A DNA stretch of 64,000 nt from an uncultured Collinsella sp. (GTDB taxonomy: Bacteria > Actinomycetota > Coriobacteriia > Coriobacteriales > Coriobacteriaceae): positions 1-64,000 of the forward strand of contig UQPP01000003.1 in the NCBI GenBank assembly GCA_900543025.1, read 5' to 3'. The notes below the pieces were generated by a model, which saw nothing but the letters and a program-made list of their open reading frames with translations, did not search any database and had not been told where the DNA came from. Made by a program: the position numbers and the translations under genes. Shown one piece after another: positions 57,443 through 64,000 of the stretch. Positions within the stretch are counted from its first letter, which is position 1, and each line of letters opens with the position of its first letter.

Positions 57443-59333
57443 GACCGCAGCCCAAGCACGCCCGGCCGACCTCAAGCACACCGTGCGCCGCTTGCTCTCC
57501 TACATGGGACATGCCAAGTTCTCGTTGCTCGCGGTGGGCGCGCTCGCCTCCGTCGCCGCCATCGCGAGCCTCGTCGGCACCTACATGGTGCGTCCCATCG
57601 TTAACGGTTTGGCCACGGGCGGGGAGGAACTGCTTACCAAGCAGGTCATCCTGACGGCGATCATCTACGCCGCGGGCGTGCTCTCGGCCCTGGGTTACTC
57701 GCAGGTTATGGTGCGCGCGGCCCAACGCGTGGTGTCCGATATTCGCCGCGACCTGTTCGCGCACATCCAGACGCTGCCGCTCAGTTTTTTTGACAGCACA
57801 CGCTCGGGCGACATCATGAGCTTTTTCACCAACGACGTCGACACCGTCTCCGAGGCGCTCAACAACAGCTTTGCCAACGTGATTCAGGCCGCCATTCAGG
57901 TTGTGGGCACCACGGCAATGCTCATCATCCTTAACTGGCGGCTCACGATTATCACGCTCGTGTGCGATGTGGCCATTGTGCTGTATGCGCGCTACTCGGG
58001 CGCGCGTTCTAAGCGCTTCTTTGCCGCCCAGCAGGCATCGCTTGGCGACCTGGACGGATATATCGAAGAGATGGTCTCGGGCCAAAAGGTCATCAAGGTC
58101 TTTAACCGCGAGGCAGCGAATGTCGCCGGCTTTGCTTGTCGCAACGACGAGCTTCGTCGTACCGGCACCGCCGCCGTGAGCTATGCCAACTCCATGGTGC
58201 CCATGACCGTCGTAATTGGCTACGTCAACTATGCCATCGTCGCCGTGGCGGGCGGCATGCTCTGCATCAAGGGGCTCGCCGACGTAGGTGCGCTTGCAAG
58301 CTACCTGGTCTTTGTGCGCCAGGCCGCCATGCCCATCAATCAGTTTACGCAGCTGGGCAACTTCTTGCTCAATGCGTTGGCCGGCGCCGAGCGCTTGTTT
58401 GCCGCCATGGATCTTGAACCCGAGGCGGACGAGGGCCGCGTGGAGCTGGTGCAGACGGGTGACGCCGCGTGGGCGTGGAAGATTCCCGAGGGCCAGGGCG
58501 TGGGCGCGTACGGACACTTGCATGATGTGGCGGCCGTTGATGAGTCGGGCTATGCGGTGGCTTCCGATGGTACCGAGCTCACGTGCGGCTTGGTCCCGCT
58601 TGCCGGCGACGTGCGCTTCCATGCCGTGGACTTTTCCTACGTGCCGGGCACCCGTGTGCTCACGGACCTCAACCTGTTTGCCAAGCCGGGGCAAAAGATC
58701 GCGTTTGTGGGCTCGACGGGTGCTGGAAAGACGACCATCACCAACCTCATCAACCGCTTCTACGAGGTCGATGACGGCGAGATCACGTACGACGGCATCG
58801 ACGTCAAGCACATTGCCAAGGCCAGCTTGCGCGGATCGCTCGGCATTGTGCTGCAGGACACGCACCTGTTTAGCGGCACCATTGCGCAGAACATCCGCTT
58901 TGGCAAGCTCGACGCGACCGACGAGGAGGTGCGCGCCGCTGCCGAGGCAGCCTGCGCCGACTCGTTTATCCGCCGCTTGCCGCAGGGCTATGACACGCTC
59001 GTGACCGCGGACGGTGCCAACCTGTCGCAGGGCCAGCGCCAGCTGCTCGCCATCGCGCGCGTGGCCGTCGCCGACCCGCCGGTGCTCATCCTGGACGAGG
59101 CCACTTCGAGCATCGACACGCGTACCGAAAAGCTCATCGAGCGCGGTATGGACCGCATCATGCGCGGCCGCACCACCTTTGTGATCGCGCACCGCCTGTC
59201 CACCGTCCGCGACGCCGACGCCATCATGGTCCTCGAACACGGCCGCATCATCGAGCGCGGCACGCACGAAGAGCTGCTCGCCCAGCACGGCGAGTACTGG
59301 CAGCTGACGCATGGCTTAAAAGAGTTGGATTAA
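57435..59333 (+). CDS. ABC transporter, exporter type, subunit 2
   Basis: A 632-residue partner half-transporter. Six membrane segments fill ~25-315 and contain the coupling stretch GDIMSFFTNDVDTV. The ATPase has Walker A GSTGAGKTT, signature LSQGQRQLLAIARV and Walker B PVLILDEATSSID with the catalytic Glu, complementing the degenerate site of subunit 1. Between them, at ~332-405, lies an extra polar stretch (WAWKIPEGQGVGAYGHLHD and following) not in a minimal exporter. AGGGGGTGAG lies before ATG 57435, which overlaps the first gene. Substrates of such pairs include drugs, peptides and lipids. Confidence 0.92.
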   Translation: MPKTAAQARPADLKHTVRRLLSYMGHAKFSLLAVGALASVAAIASLVGTYMVRPIVNGLATGGEELLTKQVILTAIIYAAGVLSALGYSQVMVRAAQRVVSDIRRDLFAHIQTLPLSFFDSTRSGDIMSFFTNDVDTVSEALNNSFANVIQAAIQVVGTTAMLIILNWRLTIITLVCDVAIVLYARYSGARSKRFFAAQQASLGDLDGYIEEMVSGQKVIKVFNREAANVAGFACRNDELRRTGTAAVSYANSMVPMTVVIGYVNYAIVAVAGGMLCIKGLADVGALASYLVFVRQAAMPINQFTQLGNFLLNALAGAERLFAAMDLEPEADEGRVELVQTGDAAWAWKIPEGQGVGAYGHLHDVAAVDESGYAVASDGTELTCGLVPLAGDVRFHAVDFSYVPGTRVLTDLNLFAKPGQKIAFVGSTGAGKTTITNLINRFYEVDDGEITYDGIDVKHIAKASLRGSLGIVLQDTHLFSGTIAQNIRFGKLDATDEEVRAAAEAACADSFIRRLPQGYDTLVTADGANLSQGQRQLLAIARVAVADPPVLILDEATSSIDTRTEKLIERGMDRIMRGRTTFVIAHRLSTVRDADAIMVLEHGRIIERGTHEELLAQHGEYWQLTHGLKELD

Positions 59334-59462
59334 CCCGTTCGAGCACGATGCTTTGGTCCTCCGTGCCCGTACCTCGCCTCAAACCATCACAACATTCGAC
59401 GTTTTTGCCAAAATCGGGAAAAGCACCAAATGTTGTGATGGTTTTTCTGCCACTCGAACGGG
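59334..59462 (+). repeat. Palindromic repeat CCATCACAACATT, copy 1, in a larger inverted repeat
   Basis: ACCATCACAACATT...AATGTTGTGATGGT occupies 59383-59442 with the inner sequence AAAATCGGGAAAAGCA. GATGCTTTGGTCCT lies ~35 bases before it. The whole lies inside CCCGTTCGAG/CTCGAACGGG arms (59334-59343 and 59453-59462), beginning one base after the ABC stop, so it probably also ends that transcript. Copy 2 lies at 60584-60683. Confidence 0.75.
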
Positions 59463-59544
59463 TGGAATCGCTTTCTTGCGCACGAAGGCGTGCGGACCCG
59501 TGGGCAGGGGAATAAGGTGGTTATCCGACTCCATTGGAGGGCTC

Positions 59545-60582
59545 ATGGACCTGCCGATCGTCCTGTCCCATAAGACTGCCTGGCTGTACCACAACGTGGC
59601 GCGCCCGTCCGAGCCGCTCTCGCGAGCAAGCAGTCTATACGATGAGGACTCGCTTGCTAACGAGACGGAGCCGACCGCGGGCCTGCCCAAATTGGGGCTC
59701 GATGCCAAGGGGCTGAGGGCTTCAACGGCAGTTGGGATCGTTGCCGACTATCTGGTTTCTCTTGGTATTCCACGAGAAGAGCTCGATCATATCGATACGC
59801 TCGTCAACTTCGATTTTGAGCGCTCGACGCCGGCTGGATTTAGGTGCCACGTGTTTGGAGCGCCGGTACCTCCAGGCCATCTTATCGAGATGGCAGAGGG
59901 CCTTCTGGTGGTTGATGAGGTCATGTGCTTTGTCCAAGCGGGTTCGTGGATGAGCGAGCCCGAGCAGCTGGAATATGGCTACGAAATCTGCGCCCGATAC
60001 CATTTGAATCATCTGTCGACAGGCGATTATATCGAGATGGGGCAGAGGTATACCGTCGCCGACTTGATTGCTTATTGCAATGAGAACCGATCTCGTCAGG
60101 GGGCCATACGCGCGGCCGCCGTGCTCAAGCGCGTGCGCGATGGCGCGCGGTCGCCCATGGAGACGGCCACCGCAATCATGGTCGTAGCAAAGCGTTCCCA
60201 GGGAGGGCTGGGATACGCCAAGATCGAGCTCAACCATCGGGTCGATGTTCCCAATGAGTTCAAGTATCTCGCAAAGGTCGGATATTTCGAGATTGACGTA
60301 TATGCGCCTGCGAGCGGTACGGGGATCGAATACAACGGCTCGGACCATCTTGATAAACAGCGCAGCGCGTCGGACGCGGAGCGTATGACCGTACTGAGCG
60401 CGCTGGGCTTTAGGATGATCGTCCTCACCGGGACTCATTTTGCCCACCAGCTGCAATTGCACCGGGCGATGAACGCCATCGCGCTCGCTATGGGTCTCAA
60501 GTGCGACCGAAGCGAAGCGTTCCAAAAGCGGCAGAACGACCTGCGAGAATTCGTGATTCGGCACTGGGACGGCGGCCTTTAG
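59545..60582 (+). CDS. Probable AbiEi-like/DUF559-like nuclease-fold protein
   Basis: A 345-residue protein without membrane segments. The C-terminal ~110 residues contain FEIDVYAP, then GIEYNGSDHLDK and RMTVLSALGFRMIVLTGTHF. This D...E-Y-x-G-x-x-H...R pattern matches the PD-(D/E)XK-like DUF559/Vsr-type domain of many actinobacterial proteins. The N-terminal part resembles the AbiEi-like companions often fused to it, though less certainly. GGAGG lies 4 bases before ATG 59545; the frame opens at 59353 inside the repeat. Copies of one palindromic repeat lie on both sides. A defence or DNA-repair role is possible but unproved. Confidence 0.6.
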   Translation: MDLPIVLSHKTAWLYHNVARPSEPLSRASSLYDEDSLANETEPTAGLPKLGLDAKGLRASTAVGIVADYLVSLGIPREELDHIDTLVNFDFERSTPAGFRCHVFGAPVPPGHLIEMAEGLLVVDEVMCFVQAGSWMSEPEQLEYGYEICARYHLNHLSTGDYIEMGQRYTVADLIAYCNENRSRQGAIRAAAVLKRVRDGARSPMETATAIMVVAKRSQGGLGYAKIELNHRVDVPNEFKYLAKVGYFEIDVYAPASGTGIEYNGSDHLDKQRSASDAERMTVLSALGFRMIVLTGTHFAHQLQLHRAMNAIALAMGLKCDRSEAFQKRQNDLREFVIRHWDGGL

Positions 60583-60583
60583 G

Positions 60584-60683
60584 GACGCTTTGGTCCTTCT
60601 ACGGGGTGCCGTGGGTAGGCAGACCATCACAACATTCGACGTTTTTCACCAAAATCGGGAAAAGCATCGAATGTTGTGATGGT
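60584..60683 (+). repeat. Palindromic repeat CCATCACAACATT, copy 2
   Basis: GACGCTTTGGTCCT begins two bases after the preceding stop codon. ACCATCACAACATTCGA pairs with TCGAATGTTGTGATGGT at 60623-60683 around the AAAATCGGGAAAAGCA centre also found in copy 1. The following DNA to 60815 shows TATTATG near 60770 but no clear promoter and no Moco riboswitch. Confidence 0.75.
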
Positions 60684-60815
60684 TTGTGCTGAGGATGGGC
60701 TTGGAAAGTCCGTTTTGCTCGAAGCGACCTGTCCTGTCGTACGGGTGTCGGCATGATTCTCTCGTGGGGTATTATGTTTTCCGAAGAATAAAACGCCGCG
60801 TGAGGGGAGGGCTGC

Positions 60816-61871
60816 GTGGACGGGCACGTGCAACATGACGGCTTTGGCCGCGATATCAACTACCTGCGCATTGCCGTTACCGACAAGTGCAATTTCCGCT
60901 GCATCTATTGCATGCCGGCCGATGGCGTGGCGCCCCGCGCGCATGACGAGCTGCTCAGCGCCGAGGAAATCGCCCGCTTTGTGCGCTTGGTAGCGGGGGA
61001 GGGCATTCGCCGCGTACGCCTGACGGGCGGCGAGCCGCTGGTCAGCCGCCGTATCATCCCGCTTATTCGCGACATCCGCGCGATTCCGCAGATCGAGGAC
61101 ATCTCGCTCACCACCAATGGCGCCCTGCTGCCCAAGCTGGCGCCGCAGCTCAAAGACGCCGGGCTTAACCGCGTCAACATTTCGCTCGACACACTCGACC
61201 CTACGCTGTTTGGAAAGATCACGCGCCTAGGTCGACTCGAGCAGACCATGGCCGGCGTCGACGCGGCGCTGGCTTGGGGCTTTGAGCCCGTTAAGGTCAA
61301 CTGCGTTGTGGTGCGCCGGCTCAACCAGGATGTGGCGGCCCTCGCACGGCTGACCGTCGACCGCCCTATCCACCTGCGCTTTATCGAATACATGCCCATC
61401 GGCGACGAGCGCACCAGCTCGCATTGCGCTGTGGACCCGCATGCGCCCGCGCTCAATCCCGAGCTGTGGGACGCGAGCGATACCGTGCCGAGCGACGAGC
61501 TGCGGGCGCGCATCAATGCCGGGGCCACCGCGGCGGGACTGGGCGAGCTCGAGCCGCTCGACATCAACGACGCTCCTGCTGGTGCGGGCCCTGCGCGCTA
61601 TTGGCACTTTCCGGGTGCGGCGGGAACGGTTGGCTTCATTAGCGCCATGTCCAATCATTTTTGCGCGAACTGCAACCGTCTGCGCCTGACGGCCGATGGC
61701 AACGTGCGTCCATGCCTGTTCAGCGATGCCGAGTATTCGGTGCGTGAGGCGCTGCGCCGTGGTGATGATATGCAGGTACTTTCGATTTGGCGCGATGCCG
61801 TGGCCCACAAACCGCAGGAACACGCGATAATTGAGGGCACGCAACGATTTATGTCCCAAATCGGAGGATGA
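60816..61871 (+). CDS. moaA: GTP 3',8-cyclase MoaA
   Basis: A radical-SAM enzyme for the first step of molybdenum cofactor synthesis, 351 residues. The N-terminal cluster motif is CNFRCIYC (Cys25, Cys29, Cys32), and the C-terminal cluster lies in CANCNRLRLTADGNVRPC, with a further Cys. RRVRLTGGEPLV is the GGEP motif. An insert around residues 195-245 is longer than in E. coli. GGGGAGGGCTGC precedes the GTG start. The moaC-mobB fusion follows five bases after the stop. Confidence 0.95.
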   Translation: MDGHVQHDGFGRDINYLRIAVTDKCNFRCIYCMPADGVAPRAHDELLSAEEIARFVRLVAGEGIRRVRLTGGEPLVSRRIIPLIRDIRAIPQIEDISLTTNGALLPKLAPQLKDAGLNRVNISLDTLDPTLFGKITRLGRLEQTMAGVDAALAWGFEPVKVNCVVVRRLNQDVAALARLTVDRPIHLRFIEYMPIGDERTSSHCAVDPHAPALNPELWDASDTVPSDELRARINAGATAAGLGELEPLDINDAPAGAGPARYWHFPGAAGTVGFISAMSNHFCANCNRLRLTADGNVRPCLFSDAEYSVREALRRGDDMQVLSIWRDAVAHKPQEHAIIEGTQRFMSQIGG

Positions 61872-61875
61872 TCAT

Positions 61876-63180
61876 ATGGCCAAGAGCAGGTACGCCGATG
61901 CCACCAAGGCCGCTCGCAGGGCCGCGATGTCTGCCCACAAAGTCACGGCTGCGGCGAATGCTGGCAACGCCGACGCGTCCGCGCAGCCGTCTGTCAGCAC
62001 TGCCACCGAGTCCGCCCGCGACGCTCGTCGCGACGAGCTGACGCACGTGGACGCCAAGGGCGAGGTGCGCATGGTCGACGTGTCCGACAAGGCCGAGACC
62101 CATCGCATTGCCATCGCCGAGGGCACCATCCTCATGCACCCCGAGACGCAGGCCATGGTGCTGCAGGACCGCGCAAAAAAGGGCGATGTGCTTGCCTGCG
62201 CGCGTGTGGCGGGCATCATGGCCATCAAGCGCACGAGCGACATCATCCCCATGTGCCATCCGTTGCTCATTACCAAGAGCAAGTGCGACATTACGCCCAT
62301 CGCTCCGGCGGGGATGCTTGTCGATGACATGCCCGAGGGCTGGGCGCCGGCGCGCGCGGACGGGCAGGTTGGCTTTCACGTGCTGGTCACGGCGGGCGTG
62401 ACGGGCAAGACCGGCATTGAGATGGAGGCGTTGACCGGCGCGAGTGCCGCGTGCCTGACCATCTATGACATGTGCAAGGCCGTCGATCGTGGCATGGAGA
62501 TCGTCGACGTGCGCCTGCTGCACAAGGAGGGCGGCCGCTCGGGCGTGTGGGATCGTGCAGAGCGTCAGGCCGCTGCCGTTGAGGCCGTGGCCGCTGACGG
62601 TGCCGCGCCCGCAAGCGCACCCGTCGCCGTCGCGCCCACAGTTCCAGCTCCGGCCGTCCCCGCGATCGCGTTTATCGGCTACCAAAACTCGGGCAAGACC
62701 ACGCTCGTCGAGAAGGTTATCGCCGAGCTCACCCGCCGCGGCCTGCGCGTGGGTTCGCTCAAGCATCATGGGCACCACGGCTTTGATATCGACGTGCCCG
62801 CTAAGGACACCTGGCGCCATCACCAGGCCGGATCCAAGCACGTGGGCCTCATCTGCGCTACGCGCTGGGCGGAGTACGCCGACACGCGCGAGGAGGACGA
62901 GATGCCCGCGCGCGAGCTGCTGTCGCGCTACAACGATGTCGACGTGGTGATCATCGAGGGCTACAAGACCGAGGGCTTCGACAACATCGTGGTCGCGCGG
63001 TCGGGTGTGGATCGCCTGCGCGGCAAGAGCTCGCTCGACCTGGTCGACGGTCGCACGCTGGCCCTTGCCTGCAACGAGGCCCTGGCACGCCAGGCATTCG
63101 ACGCCGGTTTTGCGACCCGAGCCATCAACATCAACGACGCCCGAGCCATCTGCGACCTCATCCAAGATCATCTGGCCTAA
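61876..63180 (+). CDS. moaC: MoaC-MobB fusion protein
   Basis: A 434-residue two-domain protein. After a ~45-residue Ala-rich lead, residues ~50-235 form MoaC (cyclic pyranopterin monophosphate synthase): MVDVSDKAETHRIA, MCHPLLITK, GKTGIEMEALTGAS, YDMCKAVDRGM and LLHKEGGRSG. An Ala/Pro linker (~236-262) leads to MobB, a P-loop GTP-binding adaptor for molybdenum-guanine dinucleotide synthesis, with GYQNSGKTT at ~268-276 and VVIIEGYKTEG. GGAGGATGATC lies before ATG 61876; the frame opens at 61831. It joins an early and a late step of the cofactor pathway and is co-transcribed with moaA. Confidence 0.92.
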   Translation: MAKSRYADATKAARRAAMSAHKVTAAANAGNADASAQPSVSTATESARDARRDELTHVDAKGEVRMVDVSDKAETHRIAIAEGTILMHPETQAMVLQDRAKKGDVLACARVAGIMAIKRTSDIIPMCHPLLITKSKCDITPIAPAGMLVDDMPEGWAPARADGQVGFHVLVTAGVTGKTGIEMEALTGASAACLTIYDMCKAVDRGMEIVDVRLLHKEGGRSGVWDRAERQAAAVEAVAADGAAPASAPVAVAPTVPAPAVPAIAFIGYQNSGKTTLVEKVIAELTRRGLRVGSLKHHGHHGFDIDVPAKDTWRHHQAGSKHVGLICATRWAEYADTREEDEMPARELLSRYNDVDVVIIEGYKTEGFDNIVVARSGVDRLRGKSSLDLVDGRTLALACNEALARQAFDAGFATRAININDARAICDLIQDHLA

Positions 63181-63220
63181 AACCTGCCAAATAGGGACAG
63201 GTTTCTTTTGGCAGGTTTTA
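63179..63220 (+). terminator. Terminator of the moa operon
   Basis: AACCTGCCAAA pairs with TTTGGCAGGTT around a loop that includes TAGGGACAGG, followed by TTATATG. It begins at the stop codon. The loop carries the same GGGACAGG core as other palindromes. Confidence 0.75.
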
Positions 63221-63238
63221 TATGGGCAAACGTCATTT

Positions 63239-63271
63239 CCACCACAAAGGGGCCAGGCACCTTTGTGGTGG
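63239..63271 (+). repeat. CCACCACAAAGG palindrome, copy 2
   Basis: CCACCACAAAGG pairs with CCTTTGTGGTGG around GGCCAGGCA and is followed by TTTTTGC. It differs from 47570-47601 at only a few positions. It could act as a second terminator after the moa genes. Confidence 0.65.
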
Positions 63272-63368
63272 TTTTTGCTTTGGTAGATGTGTGGGACATG
63301 CCTTACAATCTACCAAGTAGTTCATGACGGGCGAAAAACGGAGAGAAGGGGCTTGATGCGTCCTTAAT

Positions 63369-63434
63369 GTTTCATGCGGATAGATTGATTTGACAGACGG
63401 TGGCGAATGCCCGCCGTCCGCATTCGTATGAAAC
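63369..63434 (+). promoter_or_regulatory. Structured leader of the MFS gene, unassigned
   Basis: GTTTCATGCGGA at 63369-63380 can pair with TCCGCAT and with ATGAAAC at 63417-63434, enclosing the hairpin GACGGTGGC-GAAT-GCCCGCCGTC. The ribosome site AAGGAG is two bases after the last pairing segment. The match to a known riboswitch class was not recognised. Confidence 0.4.
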
Positions 63435-63445
63435 AAGGAGTCTCC

Positions 63446-64000
63446 ATGCTCACCCATCTTTTCTCAAAGCCTCAATCATCGCTGTCCATGCAGGCCAAGC
63501 GCCTGGTGGCGATGCGCTTTCTCATCTACACCGGTTTTCAGACCAGCTACTTTATCGGCGTCATCGGAACGCTCACCTATGCAGACGATGCCTCGGTCGT
63601 GGCGACATCGCTGGCTGCCCTCTTTATGAACGTATTCGTGATCTTGGGATCCTTTGCGGGTGGCGCGGCGCTCGACGCCTGGGGCCCGCGCCGTCATTTC
63701 TTGCTGAGCATCGTCGGCACGCTGGCGACGGGTGCGGCAATCATCGCCTTTGGCAGAGCGACCGGAACAGTCCTTGCCGGCGCGGCGCTCCTAGGTTTTG
63801 TGATGGGATTCGCCCAACCCATCGCCACGTCCTATCCGGCATATCTCACCGACGATCCCGCCGAGCTCAAAGACATCAACTCCGCCATCGCCATGTTTTC
63901 AAACGTGAGCATCATCGTTGGCCCCACGCTGGGCGGCTTTGTCGCGGCGGCTGCGTCGTCGCGCGCGGTGTTCGTGCTCATGATGCTCTTTACAGTGCTG
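63446..64000 (+). CDS. MFS transporter, 3' end outside the window
   Basis: The first 185 residues of a major-facilitator permease are visible and the frame runs off the end. ATG 63446 follows AAGGAG at 5 bases. Five or six membrane segments can be seen, with the MFS loop 2-3 element GGAALDAWGPRRHFLL near residue 72 and GFVMGFAQPIATSYPAYL near segment 4. The leader can fold (63369-63434). Substrate unknown. Confidence 0.85.
   Translation, partial: MLTHLFSKPQSSLSMQAKRLVAMRFLIYTGFQTSYFIGVIGTLTYADDASVVATSLAALFMNVFVILGSFAGGAALDAWGPRRHFLLSIVGTLATGAAIIAFGRATGTVLAGAALLGFVMGFAQPIATSYPAYLTDDPAELKDINSAIAMFSNVSIIVGPTLGGFVAAAASSRAVFVLMMLFTVL

Noticed and set aside
57213..59312. Open frame of 699 codons opposite ABC subunit 2
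   Set aside because: Antisense shadow with low-complexity His/Arg/Gly composition and no start context; subunit 2 is unambiguous.
59334..60683. CRISPR-like array from the repeated CCATCACAACATT sequence
   Set aside because: Only two copies more than 1 kb apart with a gene between them; no regular spacers and no cas genes.
60684..60815. Molybdenum cofactor riboswitch before moaA
   Set aside because: The ~130 bases before moaA do not show the conserved Moco-motif helices; part of the region is the palindromic repeat.

Overview
The window looks like a chromosomal segment of a GC-rich anaerobic actinobacterium of the class Coriobacteriia, most likely Collinsella or a close relative. This is inferred from overall base composition, the mix of genes (PEP carboxylase, lactate racemase, tandem YhgE/Pip proteins, FeoAAB, a GlnR-like orphan regulator beside glnA) and protein character. 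No rRNA, complete prophage, insertion sequence or CRISPR array was seen. The left end cuts a tRNA-Arg and the right end cuts an MFS transporter.

Layout. 0-9.7 kb: two tRNAs (Arg, Ser), a large TPR-type protein, a D,D-carboxypeptidase divergent from a VanR/VanS-like two-component pair, then a lone pstB followed by a PhoB/PhoR-like pair. 9.9-12.5 kb: a compact Wzz / BY-kinase / PHP-phosphatase capsule-control module and a GNAT. 12.7-24.2 kb: htpG, two consecutive YhgE/Pip membrane proteins, an EamA transporter, an M20 amidohydrolase and an OFA-like MFS. 24.5-36.8 kb: hisS, ppc, a lactate racemase locus (larA-larD facing larB-larC-tetR), serB and aspS. 36.9-42.8 kb: a lone HPr, a feoA-feoA-feoB iron operon with a small Cys-rich protein, and an old-yellow-enzyme-type flavoprotein. 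43-49.2 kb: GntR and LacI regulators, a ribbon-helix-helix/nucleotidyltransferase fusion, glnA with a GlnR-like regulator, and an HtrA protease. 49.5-53.1 kb: ligA, a Phd-PIN toxin-antitoxin pair and the wreck of a YefM-RelE pair. 53.1-64 kb: MATE plus MerR, a heterodimeric ABC exporter, a probable AbiEi/DUF559-like nuclease protein between two copies of a palindromic repeat, molybdenum cofactor genes moaA and a moaC-mobB fusion, and an MFS gene with a structured leader.

Functional themes. Lactate handling (LarA racemase, LarD channel, LarB/LarC cofactor synthesis) sits beside PEP carboxylase. Nitrogen control is suggested by GlnR next to glnA and a GlnR-box-like sequence upstream of glnA. 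Cell-wall sensing is suggested by the VanRS-like pair next to a D,D-carboxypeptidase, without vanHAX.

The most unusual signal is not a gene. Intergenic regions carry long inverted repeats of about 70-130 bp that fall into families. Pairs of elements with different outer arms keep the same internal-loop and apical sequences, and some paired positions change together. Shorter palindromes with GGGGAC cores, and a 31-bp unit that also lies inside one coding region, form further dispersed families. All product calls rest on reading the sequence by eye; no database search or folding program was run.
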